64,000 bases of DNA from contig LR990055.1 in NCBI GenBank assembly GCA_905147135.1, forward strand, positions 496,001 to 560,000, in the 5' to 3' direction. This stretch comes from Blastobasis lacticolella. Taxonomy: Eukaryota; Arthropoda; Insecta; Lepidoptera; Blastobasidae. The position numbers and the translations under genes were made by a program. The notes under the pieces are model-generated. The model made no database searches, was not told the origin of the DNA, and worked only from the letters and a program-made list of their open reading frames with translations. Positions 20,346 to 29,179 of the stretch are shown piece by piece (positions within the stretch are counted from its first letter, which is position 1; the number at the start of each line of letters is the position of its first letter).

Positions 20346-21299
20346 TGTAGGCCCGTTTCTTAAAGCTTTCAATTATACTAAAAACACATTTTAGCTGTTG
20401 CACTGATACTCGTAATAGTAGATTATGCAACTCGCATATAAAAAGAGATATAAAATAATTATAAAATATTTATCATACGAGGCGTAGCCCATAATGATAA
20501 AAAATTATTTTATCTAGCTCTCATAGCGAAATGTTCCAATTACATATTCGAAAACAGACGTTTAAAGATAAACTTTTTCACACAAAGCAACCTTTAACAC
20601 CAAAAAATACCAACATAACCCCATAACGACGGAACATTCTCCTGAACTCCCATTCTAGTGATTGAAACTAACGCGTTTAACCCCAGCAAACTCAATGAGC
20701 AGGGTTCATACCACGTAATCACGTTAGCTGATACCGCTCCCCGCGCGTAATAAATTAGGCACAAACTTAGATAAGACACCGGAGAGAGTGTGGCAGATTA
20801 AATTTTATTAATTTCAATCCAGCCACGACGCGGGACGCTTCGGAGCGCAACTAATTGTAGTAATGGCGGTAGTTTGATATTAATGTTTGGAGTGTTATGT
20901 TTTTAATTAAAGTAGAATTCATTTGTAAGCACGTCGAATGTTTTAATGACCCAATGGACAGAAAAAGTTGTATCCCTCGAGCAAGTTTATTTTATACTCT
21001 GAAATCGATTTTAATGAAACAAATGTCCATCATTATCAACAAATATTTATGTGTATAGCGTATAAGTGGATGTGTTATAAACAAATAATGACATACCCTC
21101 CGGCAAGTATGCATATACTTCATTACGATTTATGCAATAATGAAAAATTTTTGATACTAAACATTGCAGTGCAATAAACAGTGCTTATACTTTATAGGTC
21201 ATTTATGATGATGATGGTCAAATTAGGATGTTTCTCATACCTATACGGTGTCCACAAGCACCTACAACCCAGACTCAGTTGAGGTTACAGATTTATTAT
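20346..21299. other. No gene recognised, AT-rich
   Basis: Short ORFs only. AT content rises toward the right. An F2-like phrase (GACAGAAAAAGTTGTATCCC, TTTTAATGAAACAAA) lies at 20958-21020. Confidence 0.35.
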
Positions 21300-21868
21300 G
21301 TAACTATTCTATATTATGTCTTATTGTACCATGAGTACAGGTACCTACTATATACACAAAACAGTTTACGAAACTACAAGTTTACCAATACAACATAAAA
21401 TCATGATATAATATGAACAGTCTGGTCAATACTACCCTAATTATTAGATACTTAAATACATTTAATCCATTAGGCATTACATTTCAATCTTTCATCTAAA
21501 GCTGATTGTAATATGTATACTAAATTATAAATATGCCAGGAATATTACAATTACAATATTATAAGAAAGTCAACAATAAAATTAAATTTTAAATAACCTA
21601 ATTATAATTTTCATTTCATACATTAACATTAAATAACAATAAAAATATTCATTTTAGATTTCACAATGTCCCGCAATTTTTAAGTCCAAGGATTATTGTC
21701 TTGAATGTAATCATTTATTTTGTAATATGATTTTTATATCAACTTTTTCTTGATGCAAGACTTAAATTGGATGAAAGGTAAATTCTGAATCTCCTCTGGT
21801 AGCTTGTTAAAGAATGGGACACAATGGCCAACAAAGGAGAATTTAACCTTGGACAGTCGCAAGCGCAT
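21300..21868 (-). pseudogene. LINE-J4 C-terminus and 3' UTR
   Basis: Minus strand 21868 to about 21685 encodes LRLSKVK, GHCVPFFNKLPEEIQNLPF and, after one in-frame stop, YYKINDY, closely matching the LINE at 39.1-39.8 kb. The lower coordinates are its AT-rich 3' UTR; its exact limit is not seen. It marks host repeat DNA just left of the viral island. Confidence 0.7.
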
Positions 21869-21869
21869 C

Positions 21870-21945
21870 GACGATGCTACAGACAGACACAGATACACAC
21901 GTGAAACTTATACTTCCCTTTTTTCGTCGTGGGTTAAAAATAATT
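21870..21945 (-). repeat. Repeat F2 end
   Basis: GACAGACACAGATACACACGTGAAACTTATA and TTTTTTCGTCGTGGGTTAAAAA as degenerate family text is the end of F2 in minus orientation, as at 42030-42108. It is the last recognisable host repeat before the viral island. Confidence 0.65.
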
Positions 21946-21949
21946 CAGT

Positions 21950-23059
21950 AAACAGGAAAGTTTTCGATCTCGAAAGTTAGTGACTTATATAAATATATAT
22001 AAATATATGTGAAGCGAATTTAATTTTTGAATAAATTATTTACTATTTAGATATAAGTGTAAAACAATTTGCGAATAAAGATGATAGTGTATAGCTTTTT
22101 ACGATTAGAATTAAAATTGTGAACAGATGAGGCCCAATTATATTTAATATAAGGGAAAATATTCACAGAACAATAGCAGAGTAGGTAAAGAAAATAAAAA
22201 CTCGTTAAACCCGTATGAAGAGGGAATTTTTTGGGAAATGCAATATATGGGCACAAAATTATCCTTATCGACCGTAACATTTCAGATATAAATAATTTCT
22301 TCGTGTATCGATATTGTAACTTTATACCTAACTATAAGATAAAATAATTATAACTATAAAATAACGAATACTGGGAATTTCAAAGCGATAAGCCCATAAC
22401 CAATTGTTGATTGACGAATGTGTTCTTGATTAAATAAACAATTCTGGAATACCCAGTAATGAGCTCATGATGGTTAATTTCATTTACAATAAGTAATAAA
22501 GATATCGGCACTTGTTCACTTCAAATATCGTTGGTACCTACAAATTTGGATCGACAGTGTGCCTATTTTACTATCGGTCAACATTGACCTGTGAACTGGG
22601 TTTTTCCCAGAATATCACAATAATATTGCCAACGTTTAAAGAATAGCTATTACAGTATGATATAATATGGACCTATTTTACCTAGAGCTATGGTCACTAC
22701 AGGAAAAATAAAATTAATTATTCATACAATACCGTTTTCAAACCACGTCCCGAGCCACAACGACCAATTGTGAGTGAGTAATTTGGTCCTAGTAGCCCAA
22801 GATAAACTATAATGAACTATAAACTCTCCATTAGCTAAATACTTATCAGCTTTTAGGTTTATTATCGTCTTCCTATGTCAATTGCTATCAATTCATTTTA
22901 ATATTTTGAGTTGCAAGGATGATATTAAAAAGTGTGTAGAAGGAGGGAGTAATAAAAAATTATTAATATTTTAATTAAATAACTTTAATTTAAGGTAAAA
23001 CACTTATAATAATTATAAAAATCTCAATACTGAAAAACTAGTCTTAAAAATAAATTACA
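21950..23059. other. Left arm of viral island, no gene
   Basis: Very AT-rich with only short ORFs (longest 77 codons, minus 22047-22280, hydrophobic, unrecognised). The repeated ATATAAATATATATAAATATATG lies near 21990 (given here as pattern). It resembles bracovirus non-coding circle DNA in composition (inference). Confidence 0.4.
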
Positions 23060-23942
23060 TTATGAATACTTCGCTTTTTTAGAAGCTAATTTAACATATT
23101 CTAAAACTGTAAGATAACAAAATACATAATAAGTGGACAAAGATAAGCAGTTGTTTCTTTGCTTGCGGAGATCTCTTACTACTGTTGCTAGATCGATCGT
23201 CGAACTCTCATTGTATCTCGATATGCTGATGTCTAGAGCGCAGAAAGCTCCTGTGCGATTTAATCCAGCAGAGCAGTGGACCACCATAGAAGGAAAGTTG
23301 GAACTCTTGTTATCGAACTCCACATGTGCTTGAGCCTTTCTGACTTTGAGAACAAAGTTAAGAAAGTTTGATCGGCTTTGAGGCATGCTTTTATGAGGCC
23401 AATCGGTGTGTGAGGTCTAATGAGTCTCCACTGTCGTCTGTCATCCGTAGCTTGGTCACTATATGGTCACAAAAGGTCTTTACTTTCTTTGTTTCAATGA
23501 TGAAGTCACCGAACCACACTGTCCTTCCTTTCTTCGGGTTCCAGTACTGGTAACAGACTTCCTGTTCTTCTTCGTGTGTTTTTGTCAACATAACGATGAC
23601 TCTGGATTGATATCCAAACACCATTTTCCAAAAATCTTCGGCTGTTGACTGAAGTGGGCCCTGACAGCACAAATACTTGCCTCGAGTTTTGTACCCGTTG
23701 ACGTGATTGGCGTTGATATAGTCGCTTTCTCCGTTTTCTGCTGGTAAGATCACTCTGTTATGATCAAAACAAGGTAAAAACCAGTATCTATTTTTCAAAA
23801 TATTTTCTTCCTTCATCGATATGCTGCGACTGTACTCAACTTTTTCGTCTAATATTCTCCGTTGTTCTTGTTCGAGGATCTTGATTATTCTTTCTTCATT
23901 GCAACTAACGCCAGATTCTTTTTTCGTAGAAATCGCACCCAT
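23060..23942 (-). pseudogene. Bracovirus-type protein tyrosine phosphatase, frameshifted
   Basis: Classical cytosolic PTP of compact polydnavirus form. On insect cells such proteins are thought to target tyrosine-phosphorylated proteins of the host immune and developmental response. The ATG at 23942 opens 183 codons ending at 23391. They contain the KNRYWFLPCFDHNRV substrate-loop region (family form KNRY..), the SDYINANHVNGY motif, and the CQGPL.ST..DFW and QSRVIVML motifs. The second frame (stop at 23060) resumes with TDWPHKS (the WPD loop) and carries the signature HCSAGLNRTG with the catalytic Cys codon at 23273-23275, then the Q-loop region. A net +1 shift lies near 23404-23416, most simply a small deletion. 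Total length fits the usual 300 or so residues. The general-acid Asp of WPD is His. No intron is evident, as usual for these genes. Confidence 0.9.
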
Positions 23943-23982
23943 TTTAAAAAATATATTTTCACAGGATGAGAGTCCTTGTTTC

Positions 23983-24015
23983 GACTGAAGATCAGTATCG
24001 AATGAAAATATTATA
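23983..24015 (-). promoter_or_regulatory. TATA/Inr core promoter of the PTP
   Basis: On the minus strand TATAATA (24015-24009) precedes CTTCAGTC (23990-23983), an arthropod-type initiator whose A (23986) is 29 bp downstream of the first T of the TATA box. This gives a 5' UTR of about 44 nt before the ATG at 23942. A second TATAAAT at 24035-24029 is only about 18 bp from another TCAGT, less well spaced. Confidence 0.5.
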
Positions 24016-24785
24016 CTGATCGTGACACATTTATACTAATGAATTTCAGCATTAATATTAACTTTTTCCTCCCTGAATGAACAATTTAACCAATATGACG
24101 CACGAGGTTTCAGTCTATTGAGTTTGATATTTATTTCAACATCATTAAAAATTAATTTTATCTATAAAAATTCCCATGTGGTTAATTAACAAGCCAATCA
24201 GTGAGTTCAAATGTTATCATGAACTTCTTTTCCTTTAAAAACCTTACAAATTGCAATTAAAACCCTTTATTTGGAGTTTAGGAAACTAAAGCGATGATAT
24301 GGAGCATCATGTTTCAGTATATGAAATTAACAATTTCTTATATTATTTAACATTACTAATTTTCAAGTATTACTTCCTCTACAGGAAGTGAATCACGATA
24401 ATGTAGTTAACTTTAGGCAGTCAAAGGACCAATATAAATAGGATTTCTCTATGAATTGTATCATAACTTTATTTTTGATTGTACGAACAGTACCTTTGAT
24501 TTTTTTTCTGATTTTTGAAAGAAAAATTTAAAGAGAAAGGGTGTAATTGTATCGAAAGCTCTGAAAAAGGTAAGACAGGTGAACAAAGACTCTATCAGCC
24601 AAGCAGAGAATTATGTTTTTTGTTACAACGTATGACATAAATTCGTTATAAACAATATGAAGTAATGTAGATTGGTAACGTCCCATATGGAGCACGCGGT
24701 AATTCAGACGGCGATAACATTTAACCTATGGGAAAACCCGCGATAGAAACTATTTTTGTTTATGAATCCCTCTATATCAGCCGAC
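24016..24785. other. Intergenic region between divergent viral genes
   Basis: About 0.77 kb of AT-rich DNA between the two promoters. It includes ACTTCCTCTACAGGAAGT (24370-24387), a palindromic ETS-like GGAA motif pair, and a less AT-rich patch (24680-24745). No ORF of note. Confidence 0.35.
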
Positions 24786-24820
24786 TATATAAGAGTCTTC
24801 CAGTAGGAAGCACTATTATT
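24786..24820 (+). promoter_or_regulatory. TATA-type promoter of the vankyrin gene
   Basis: TATATAAG at 24786-24793 is a strong TATA box. Expected transcription start is about 24812-24817 (GCACTATT), leaving a 5' UTR of about 50 nt before the ATG at 24864. An additional TTCAG lies at 24825-24829. Confidence 0.55.
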
Positions 24821-24863
24821 GCGATTCAGGACTTCAAGAAGTGACATCTTACTCTCTCTAAAA

Positions 24864-25397
24864 ATGGATTCTGATAATTTAAACGACACATTCGGTCCAG
24901 ATCCTACAAGCAGAAACTATACGATATTCCATTTGATTGCTAAATCTGACTGTCACGATATTTTGGATAGAATATATAACCATTCTGGAGATAAAGACTT
25001 TCAGCACATACTAAAACTCAAGGATGACGACGGAAACACGTGTCTCCATACTGTCGTAAGGTGCCGAAGTGGAAGTGATGCTGACGATATGATATCGTTG
25101 ATGGTAGCTATGGGAGCAGACTTGAATGCCCAGGATAATGCAGGAGACACTGTTTTGCATAAAGCAGTGAAAAAGGGGGACCACGAGCTGGTAGAAGGAT
25201 TAGTAGAGATACACGCCGATAAAGACATTAATAATGAAGATGGATTGACGGCTTATCAAATTGCTGAGCAAAACAATGATGAAGAAATAATGAAGATGCT
25301 TATAATAAAGATTGAAGAAAATAATAGTTCTGGAGGTTCAGTAAGCTCATTTAACTTAAGTGAAATTCTAGGTTTTCTATCAAATTCAACAGATTAA
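24864..25397 (+). CDS. Vankyrin (bracovirus ankyrin-repeat protein), intact
   Basis: A 177-residue ankyrin-repeat protein resembling the I-kappa-B ankyrin domain. Polydnavirus vankyrins lack the N-terminal degradation signals and C-terminal PEST region of I-kappa-B and are known to bind NF-kappa-B factors and damp the insect immune response. Visible repeats: residues about 18-50 (YTIFHLIAKSD...), 55-91 (DDGNTCLHTVV ... GADLNAQDN), 92-124 (AGDTVLHKAVKKGDHELVEGL) and 125-150 (DGLTAYQIAEQNN). The tail is short, acidic and Ser/Asn-rich, with no signal peptide or membrane segment. The frame is open 15 codons upstream, but the first ATG is at 24864 and sits correctly behind the TATA box. Length is normal for the family and no stop or frameshift is seen, in contrast to both PTPs nearby. 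AATAAA follows 87 nt after the stop. Intactness is consistent with recent arrival or retained function. Confidence 0.9.
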   Translation: MDSDNLNDTFGPDPTSRNYTIFHLIAKSDCHDILDRIYNHSGDKDFQHILKLKDDDGNTCLHTVVRCRSGSDADDMISLMVAMGADLNAQDNAGDTVLHKAVKKGDHELVEGLVEIHADKDINNEDGLTAYQIAEQNNDEEIMKMLIIKIEENNSSGGSVSSFNLSEILGFLSNSTD

Positions 25398-25483
25398 CTA
25401 CTTTTATTTTTGCTTTTGAATTGTGCAAGCTTTGATTTTATAAGCCATAGTTTTTAAGTGTTTTATTAAATAGGTAAATTTAA

Positions 25484-25489
25484 AATAAA
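25484..25489 (+). terminator. Polyadenylation signal of vankyrin
   Basis: Canonical AATAAA 87 nt downstream of the stop codon, followed by a T-rich stretch. Another AATAAA-like site lies near 25734. Confidence 0.5.
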
Positions 25490-25800
25490 GGTAATTTTAT
25501 TTCAAATTAGCAATAGGTTCTGTTACAACTAATTTATTCTATAAGTATTTTATTTAAATAATCTCTCAGTCGTTTGCGTCAATGTTAGTCTATTTTTTGA
25601 AGTCACATTATTAAAAGTATATCAGGAAAATGTACGGCAATGTGTAACAATGTCATGAGTCAAATTTAACTGTACAATATTTAAAGATATGGTTAACATG
25701 TGGTTTTGCTGACGTAATTACATAAAAATACAATAAAATTTGCTACATTTTGTGAGCCTTAACTGATATATTTTACACGTTTGTTTTTGCATTGACAAAT
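25490..25800. other. Vankyrin 3' flank, no gene
   Basis: AT-rich. Ends with TTACACGTTTGTTTTTGCATTGAC (pattern at 25772-25795), whose first part recurs in the spacer of the adjoining palindrome (ACACGTTTGTTTT at 26088-26100). Confidence 0.4.
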
Positions 25801-26396
25801 AAATTGCAGTGACAATTCCTATCAAAAGTACCCTGAATCATAGTTACGGGTTGGTTTCCCTCAGTGTTCGTTGATAAGAACTTTAGGTACTGGTTAACCA
25901 AATGACATCCGTTTATGCCCACGCAAAATTTATACAGATACATTTATAAGGGTAAAAGATTGTAATCATTTAAAACTTATACATTCTAATTACAATTATC
26001 ATATTACTTCAGTACAATATTGGATCAGTTTTTATTACAGAGGCACATTTAAGAATTTAATTACTTTCTAAACTTTATGAAATAATTACACGTTTGTTTT
26101 GTCACTGCAAATTATTTCATAAAGTTTAGAAAGTAATTAAATTCTTAAATGTGCCTCTGTAATAAAAACTGATCCAATATTGTACTGAAGTAATATGATA
26201 ATTGTAATTAGAATGTATAAGTTTTAAATGATTACAATCTTTTACCCTTATAAATGTATCTGTATAAATTTTGCGTGGGCATAAACGGATGTCATTTGGT
26301 TAACCAGTACCTAAAGTTCTTATCAACGAACACTGAGGGAAACCAACCCGTAACTATGATTCAGGGTACTTTTGATAGGAATTGTCACTGCAATTT
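25801..26396. repeat. Perfect long palindrome, 287-bp arms, 22-bp spacer
   Basis: The left arm 25801-26087 is the exact reverse complement of the right arm 26110-26396 at every segment I compared, and both arms are the same length. The spacer 26088-26109 is ACACGTTTGTTTTGTCACTGCA. The arms have no ORF. Spacer parts recur nearby: ACACGTTTGTTTT just left of the palindrome and GTCACTGCAA as the palindrome's own end (TTGTCACTGCAATTT). This looks like an inverted duplication with reused junction sequence, or a fold-back element. Perfect arms imply great youth, gene conversion or an assembly artefact. Confidence 0.85.
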
Positions 26397-26641
26397 TCTC
26401 AAAATAAAACGATGCGCATGTCTCTCGTTTTAGGTCTTTGAAAAAATAAAAACAGGGTTACATATTAAATCCTTAATTTCATTAGGTGATTAAAAATATT
26501 TTTTACAAATTCCTTACATAACTTTGGTATCTTTAGTTTATTTATAAAATACAATCACACTAGAAATTACATAAATCTTATACTAACTTATCTTATGACT
26601 GAATTTATTCTAAAAAAATATTAATAATAATATGCATGTAA

Positions 26642-27004
26642 AAAAATAATAAGCAGCACCAAGAATTTTTCTTCGAAGTATTGACTACCGGGCAATCATC
26701 GATAGGCCCAATTGTTGTCCATGGAATGGCAGGTGTGGGAAGAACTGCAACTTTTTGTGCTGCAGATTGCTGCTTGTATCAACTAGTAAAAACAGCAACC
26801 ATATCAATACCATCAGTCGTGATAAGTATAAGGATGCAGAGATATTTCAGTTTTTTATCTAAAATCCAATATCTTTTTCTAAATTATGTTTTACTTAACT
26901 TTTTAAGTACTATTCGATCTCACAATGAAATGTTCTTAGAACTACGTTTACATTTTACGGGCAAAGACACATACTTAATGAATCTTCAAATTAAACAAAT
27001 TTAG
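26642..27004 (+). pseudogene. C-terminal fragment of a second bracovirus-type PTP
   Basis: The open frame begins right after a stop at 26639-26641 without an ATG, and homology starts at about 26660. It contains IGPIVVHGMAGVGRTATFCA (the PTP signature region), CLYQLVKTATISIPSVV, then a hydrophobic YLFLNYVLLNFLS end, the normal C-terminal layout of bracovirus PTPs. The catalytic Cys of the HCxxGxxRTG signature is Gly (codon 26723-26725) and the Gly after RT is Ala, so it cannot act as a phosphatase by the standard mechanism. About two thirds of the protein is missing at the N-terminus. It differs clearly from the PTP at 23.1 kb, so it is a paralogue, not a duplicate. Confidence 0.85.
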
Positions 27005-27929
27005 TTAATAAAAAAATTCATGTTTTGTTTATTTTAAGTTTACAATAAATATTTTTTTCTGTTTAGATTATTTTATTATTTTTTATTTAACTGTCAAACG
27101 TGATAGTTCCTCCAAATCACTTAGAGCTAACACACATATGAGTAATTAAATTTTTCAAGGATTCTTTGTTCGTAAAAAATGCAAATACGCTCAATATTTC
27201 ATCACTAAATATCAAAAATTTATTTAATACACAACCAGAAGATCACTATTAAAAAAATTAAAATTTTGAGTTAAAATACTATAGATAAAGGTCACAAATC
27301 AATAGTCATAATTTCCGTGAGCCCTTAGTTCAAACATGATATCAATTTTAAAAAACTACAGCAGGAAAAAGACTTTACTAACTTATAAATAGTTCCATTT
27401 ACAAGATCTTATTAGTGAGCAACCGACTGGAGTCAAAAGAAATAAGATTTGACCTGAGCCTGATCCCAGCATTGAAAAACCCGAATGTTAAATAATAGGA
27501 AGATAAAAATATTACTAAGCGGCAAATATCTTGAGGAAATAAGGTTCCAAAAAGAATCACTTTGTAGGGTTTTGAACGTGCTGAATGACACACAATTTTG
27601 CAGTTAAAAAAAAATTTCTTTAAATTTACAAATTTAATTGGTTTGAAATTTTAACTTTCAACATCGAAATTATCCCTGTTAAGTCAATTTCAATGTCAAG
27701 CTTCTTCACATTCATATTAAATTACCCATTAACTCCAAAAACATCTGACACTGCTCACAAGAAAGAATTCGACACCAAGAACTTTTTATTAAAGAAAGTG
27801 TCCGTTTGCCCGGATTTGGGGTAACTAGTTTGCGACAAATCACTGAGCAAGTTCACCCGACGCGAGGTGATGAAATCCGACCACTTTCACAGCGGGCGCA
27901 ATATACAGTAGTTTAAGTCCAGACTCTTT
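27005..27929. other. Right part of viral island and its edge
   Basis: AT-rich to about 27720 with no recognised gene; a 64-codon minus ORF at 27399-27593 is unassigned. From about 27790 the sequence becomes GC-richer (CCGTTTGCCCGGATTTGGGG, CCCGACGCGAGG) and looks like host DNA. The viral/host junction is probably between 27700 and 27850. Confidence 0.4.
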
Positions 27930-28142
27930 CTTTTTTTTATTATTTGACTAGCCAGGCATTAGACCACCACCTCACCTCGCGCTAAGTGACGATGCGGCCG
28001 ATGATGGAGCATGCCTGTCTAGGAACAGCCTACTCACTCTGGCCTTGAAGGCGTCTAGATTATAATGATCAGAGAACACACTCGCGGGTAATGCATTCCA
28101 TTCCTTGGCTGTACGTATTATAAAGGTTGAACTAAAGCGGCT
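27930..28142 (-). pseudogene. LINE-J2 RT C-terminus and 3' end
   Basis: Minus strand from 28142 encodes FIIRTAKEWNALPASVFSDH and then FKARVSRLFLDRHAPSS, the C-terminus of a Jockey/CR1-like reverse transcriptase, followed by a stop and an A-rich end (T run at 27930-27938). It is 5'-truncated. Related copies: 32255-32440 and 55265-55430. Confidence 0.75.
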
Positions 28143-28189
28143 TTATATATAACCGAAATAAATTCAGAAAATAATCATCTCAGCGTTAA

Positions 28190-28500
28190 TGTCCCGGGGT
28201 CCGCCATGACCATGATCCAGGACTTGGCAGATCAAATAATTACAGTAGAGCGACTGCCATCTAACCTCCGTGACCCTGCTAGTAGGCGAAACTGACCAGA
28301 TTGGATCATGGTTACACATTCAGTCGCCTGAATGTGCAGGTTTCATCACGATGTTTTCCCTCATCGTAAGAGCATCGCTTAGCGTTCAACTAATGTACAT
28401 AACTCAGAAAAAGTAATTGATACATGGTCGTAAACACAGTACCTCTCGCTTACGAGTCGGATACCTTAACCATTCGGCCACCAACGTTTCTGTTGATTGG
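28190..28500 (-). repeat. SINE-A, near full length
   Basis: From 28500 leftward: GGTGGCCGAATGGTTAAGG (tRNA A-box region), ACTCGTAAGCGAGAGGTAC, then the TTCTGAGTTATGTACATTAG, GCGATGCTCTTACGATGAGG and TAGCAGGGTCACGGAGG blocks, ending at ATTAACGCTGAGATGATT. The B-box arm is mutated. Confidence 0.75.
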
Positions 28501-29072
28501 TTTGAATAAAAAGCTTCAAGTCCGACCTCTTGCACTGCTCTCACCCGCGCTGTGTCCCCACGTTTGCGGTGTCCGGGATAAAAGTTGGTTATTGCAAGTT
28601 GTCCGGTTACGATCGCTTGTAACGGTAACGAGGTAACTCCGAGCGGTGTTTAAAGGAGTTCCGGGTAAATATTACCCCGGGAGGAGGAAGCAGGTACGTA
28701 GGCTATAGAGGTCTAGGGTAATTGGGGTTCGAACTCGTTCGATGACTGGGTCAACATGTTAATAACTACACTTTCACTATACACATCATTGGGTTTGTTA
28801 CCAGGGTTAGTATTGTTTTTACCACGATATTAGTCGATGTCTAGTGAAACTGTAGTGAGTAACCACGAAAGTCTTAAAACCTATATGTTAATAACTGGAT
28901 TAGAGTGGTGAAAGGTAAGTTAAATTGTTGATTAGGCTTTGAAGATATTTCTTTCATTCAAAGATTTTGATATAGGTACATACATAGAGGGCTGTATTAC
29001 ATGATTTCTTCTGAGGTAAAGAGTAAGGACGATAATAGATTTTCATTATCTCGTTTTATATTACACTGGTAA
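28501..29072. other. No gene recognised
   Basis: A less AT-rich stretch (28500-28730), then AT-rich. Only a 70-codon ORF at 28424-28636, which overlaps the SINE and is not credible. Confidence 0.35.
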
Positions 29073-29179
29073 ACCCGGAGCGACTTCGTTTGCGGACACC
29101 TACTTCACCCCTATCTAGCCTTTTTTTACTTTTAAACCTTGCTCTTGATACACTCTATCTATTGTTGAAAACGGCATTA

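Larger units (their letters stand above)
21950..27800. mobile_element. Putative germline-integrated bracovirus segment
   Basis: An AT-rich island, poor in the host repeats that fill the rest of the window, contains three genes of polydnavirus families in 4 kb: PTP (23060-23942), vankyrin (24864-25397) and a partial second PTP (26642-27004). PTPs and vankyrins of this compact, single-domain form are hallmarks of bracovirus circles injected by braconid wasps, and such circles integrate into caterpillar DNA. Flanking host repeats are the F2 end (to 21945) on the left and LINE-J2 (from 27930) on the right, so the edges are uncertain by 100-200 bp. I could not identify the excision repeat or host-integration motif by eye. 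The alternative, a wasp-genome proviral locus, is disfavoured by the flanking lepidopteran-type repeats. Confidence 0.8.

Noticed and set aside
24819..24863. Vankyrin start at 24819
   Set aside because: The codon there is TTG and it lies at the expected transcription start. The first ATG, at 24864, is behind the TATA box and gives a normal-length protein.
25801..26396. Palindrome as the bracovirus host integration motif or circle-closing repeat
   Set aside because: Known integration motifs are far shorter and imperfect, and this lies inside the island between two genes rather than at its ends.
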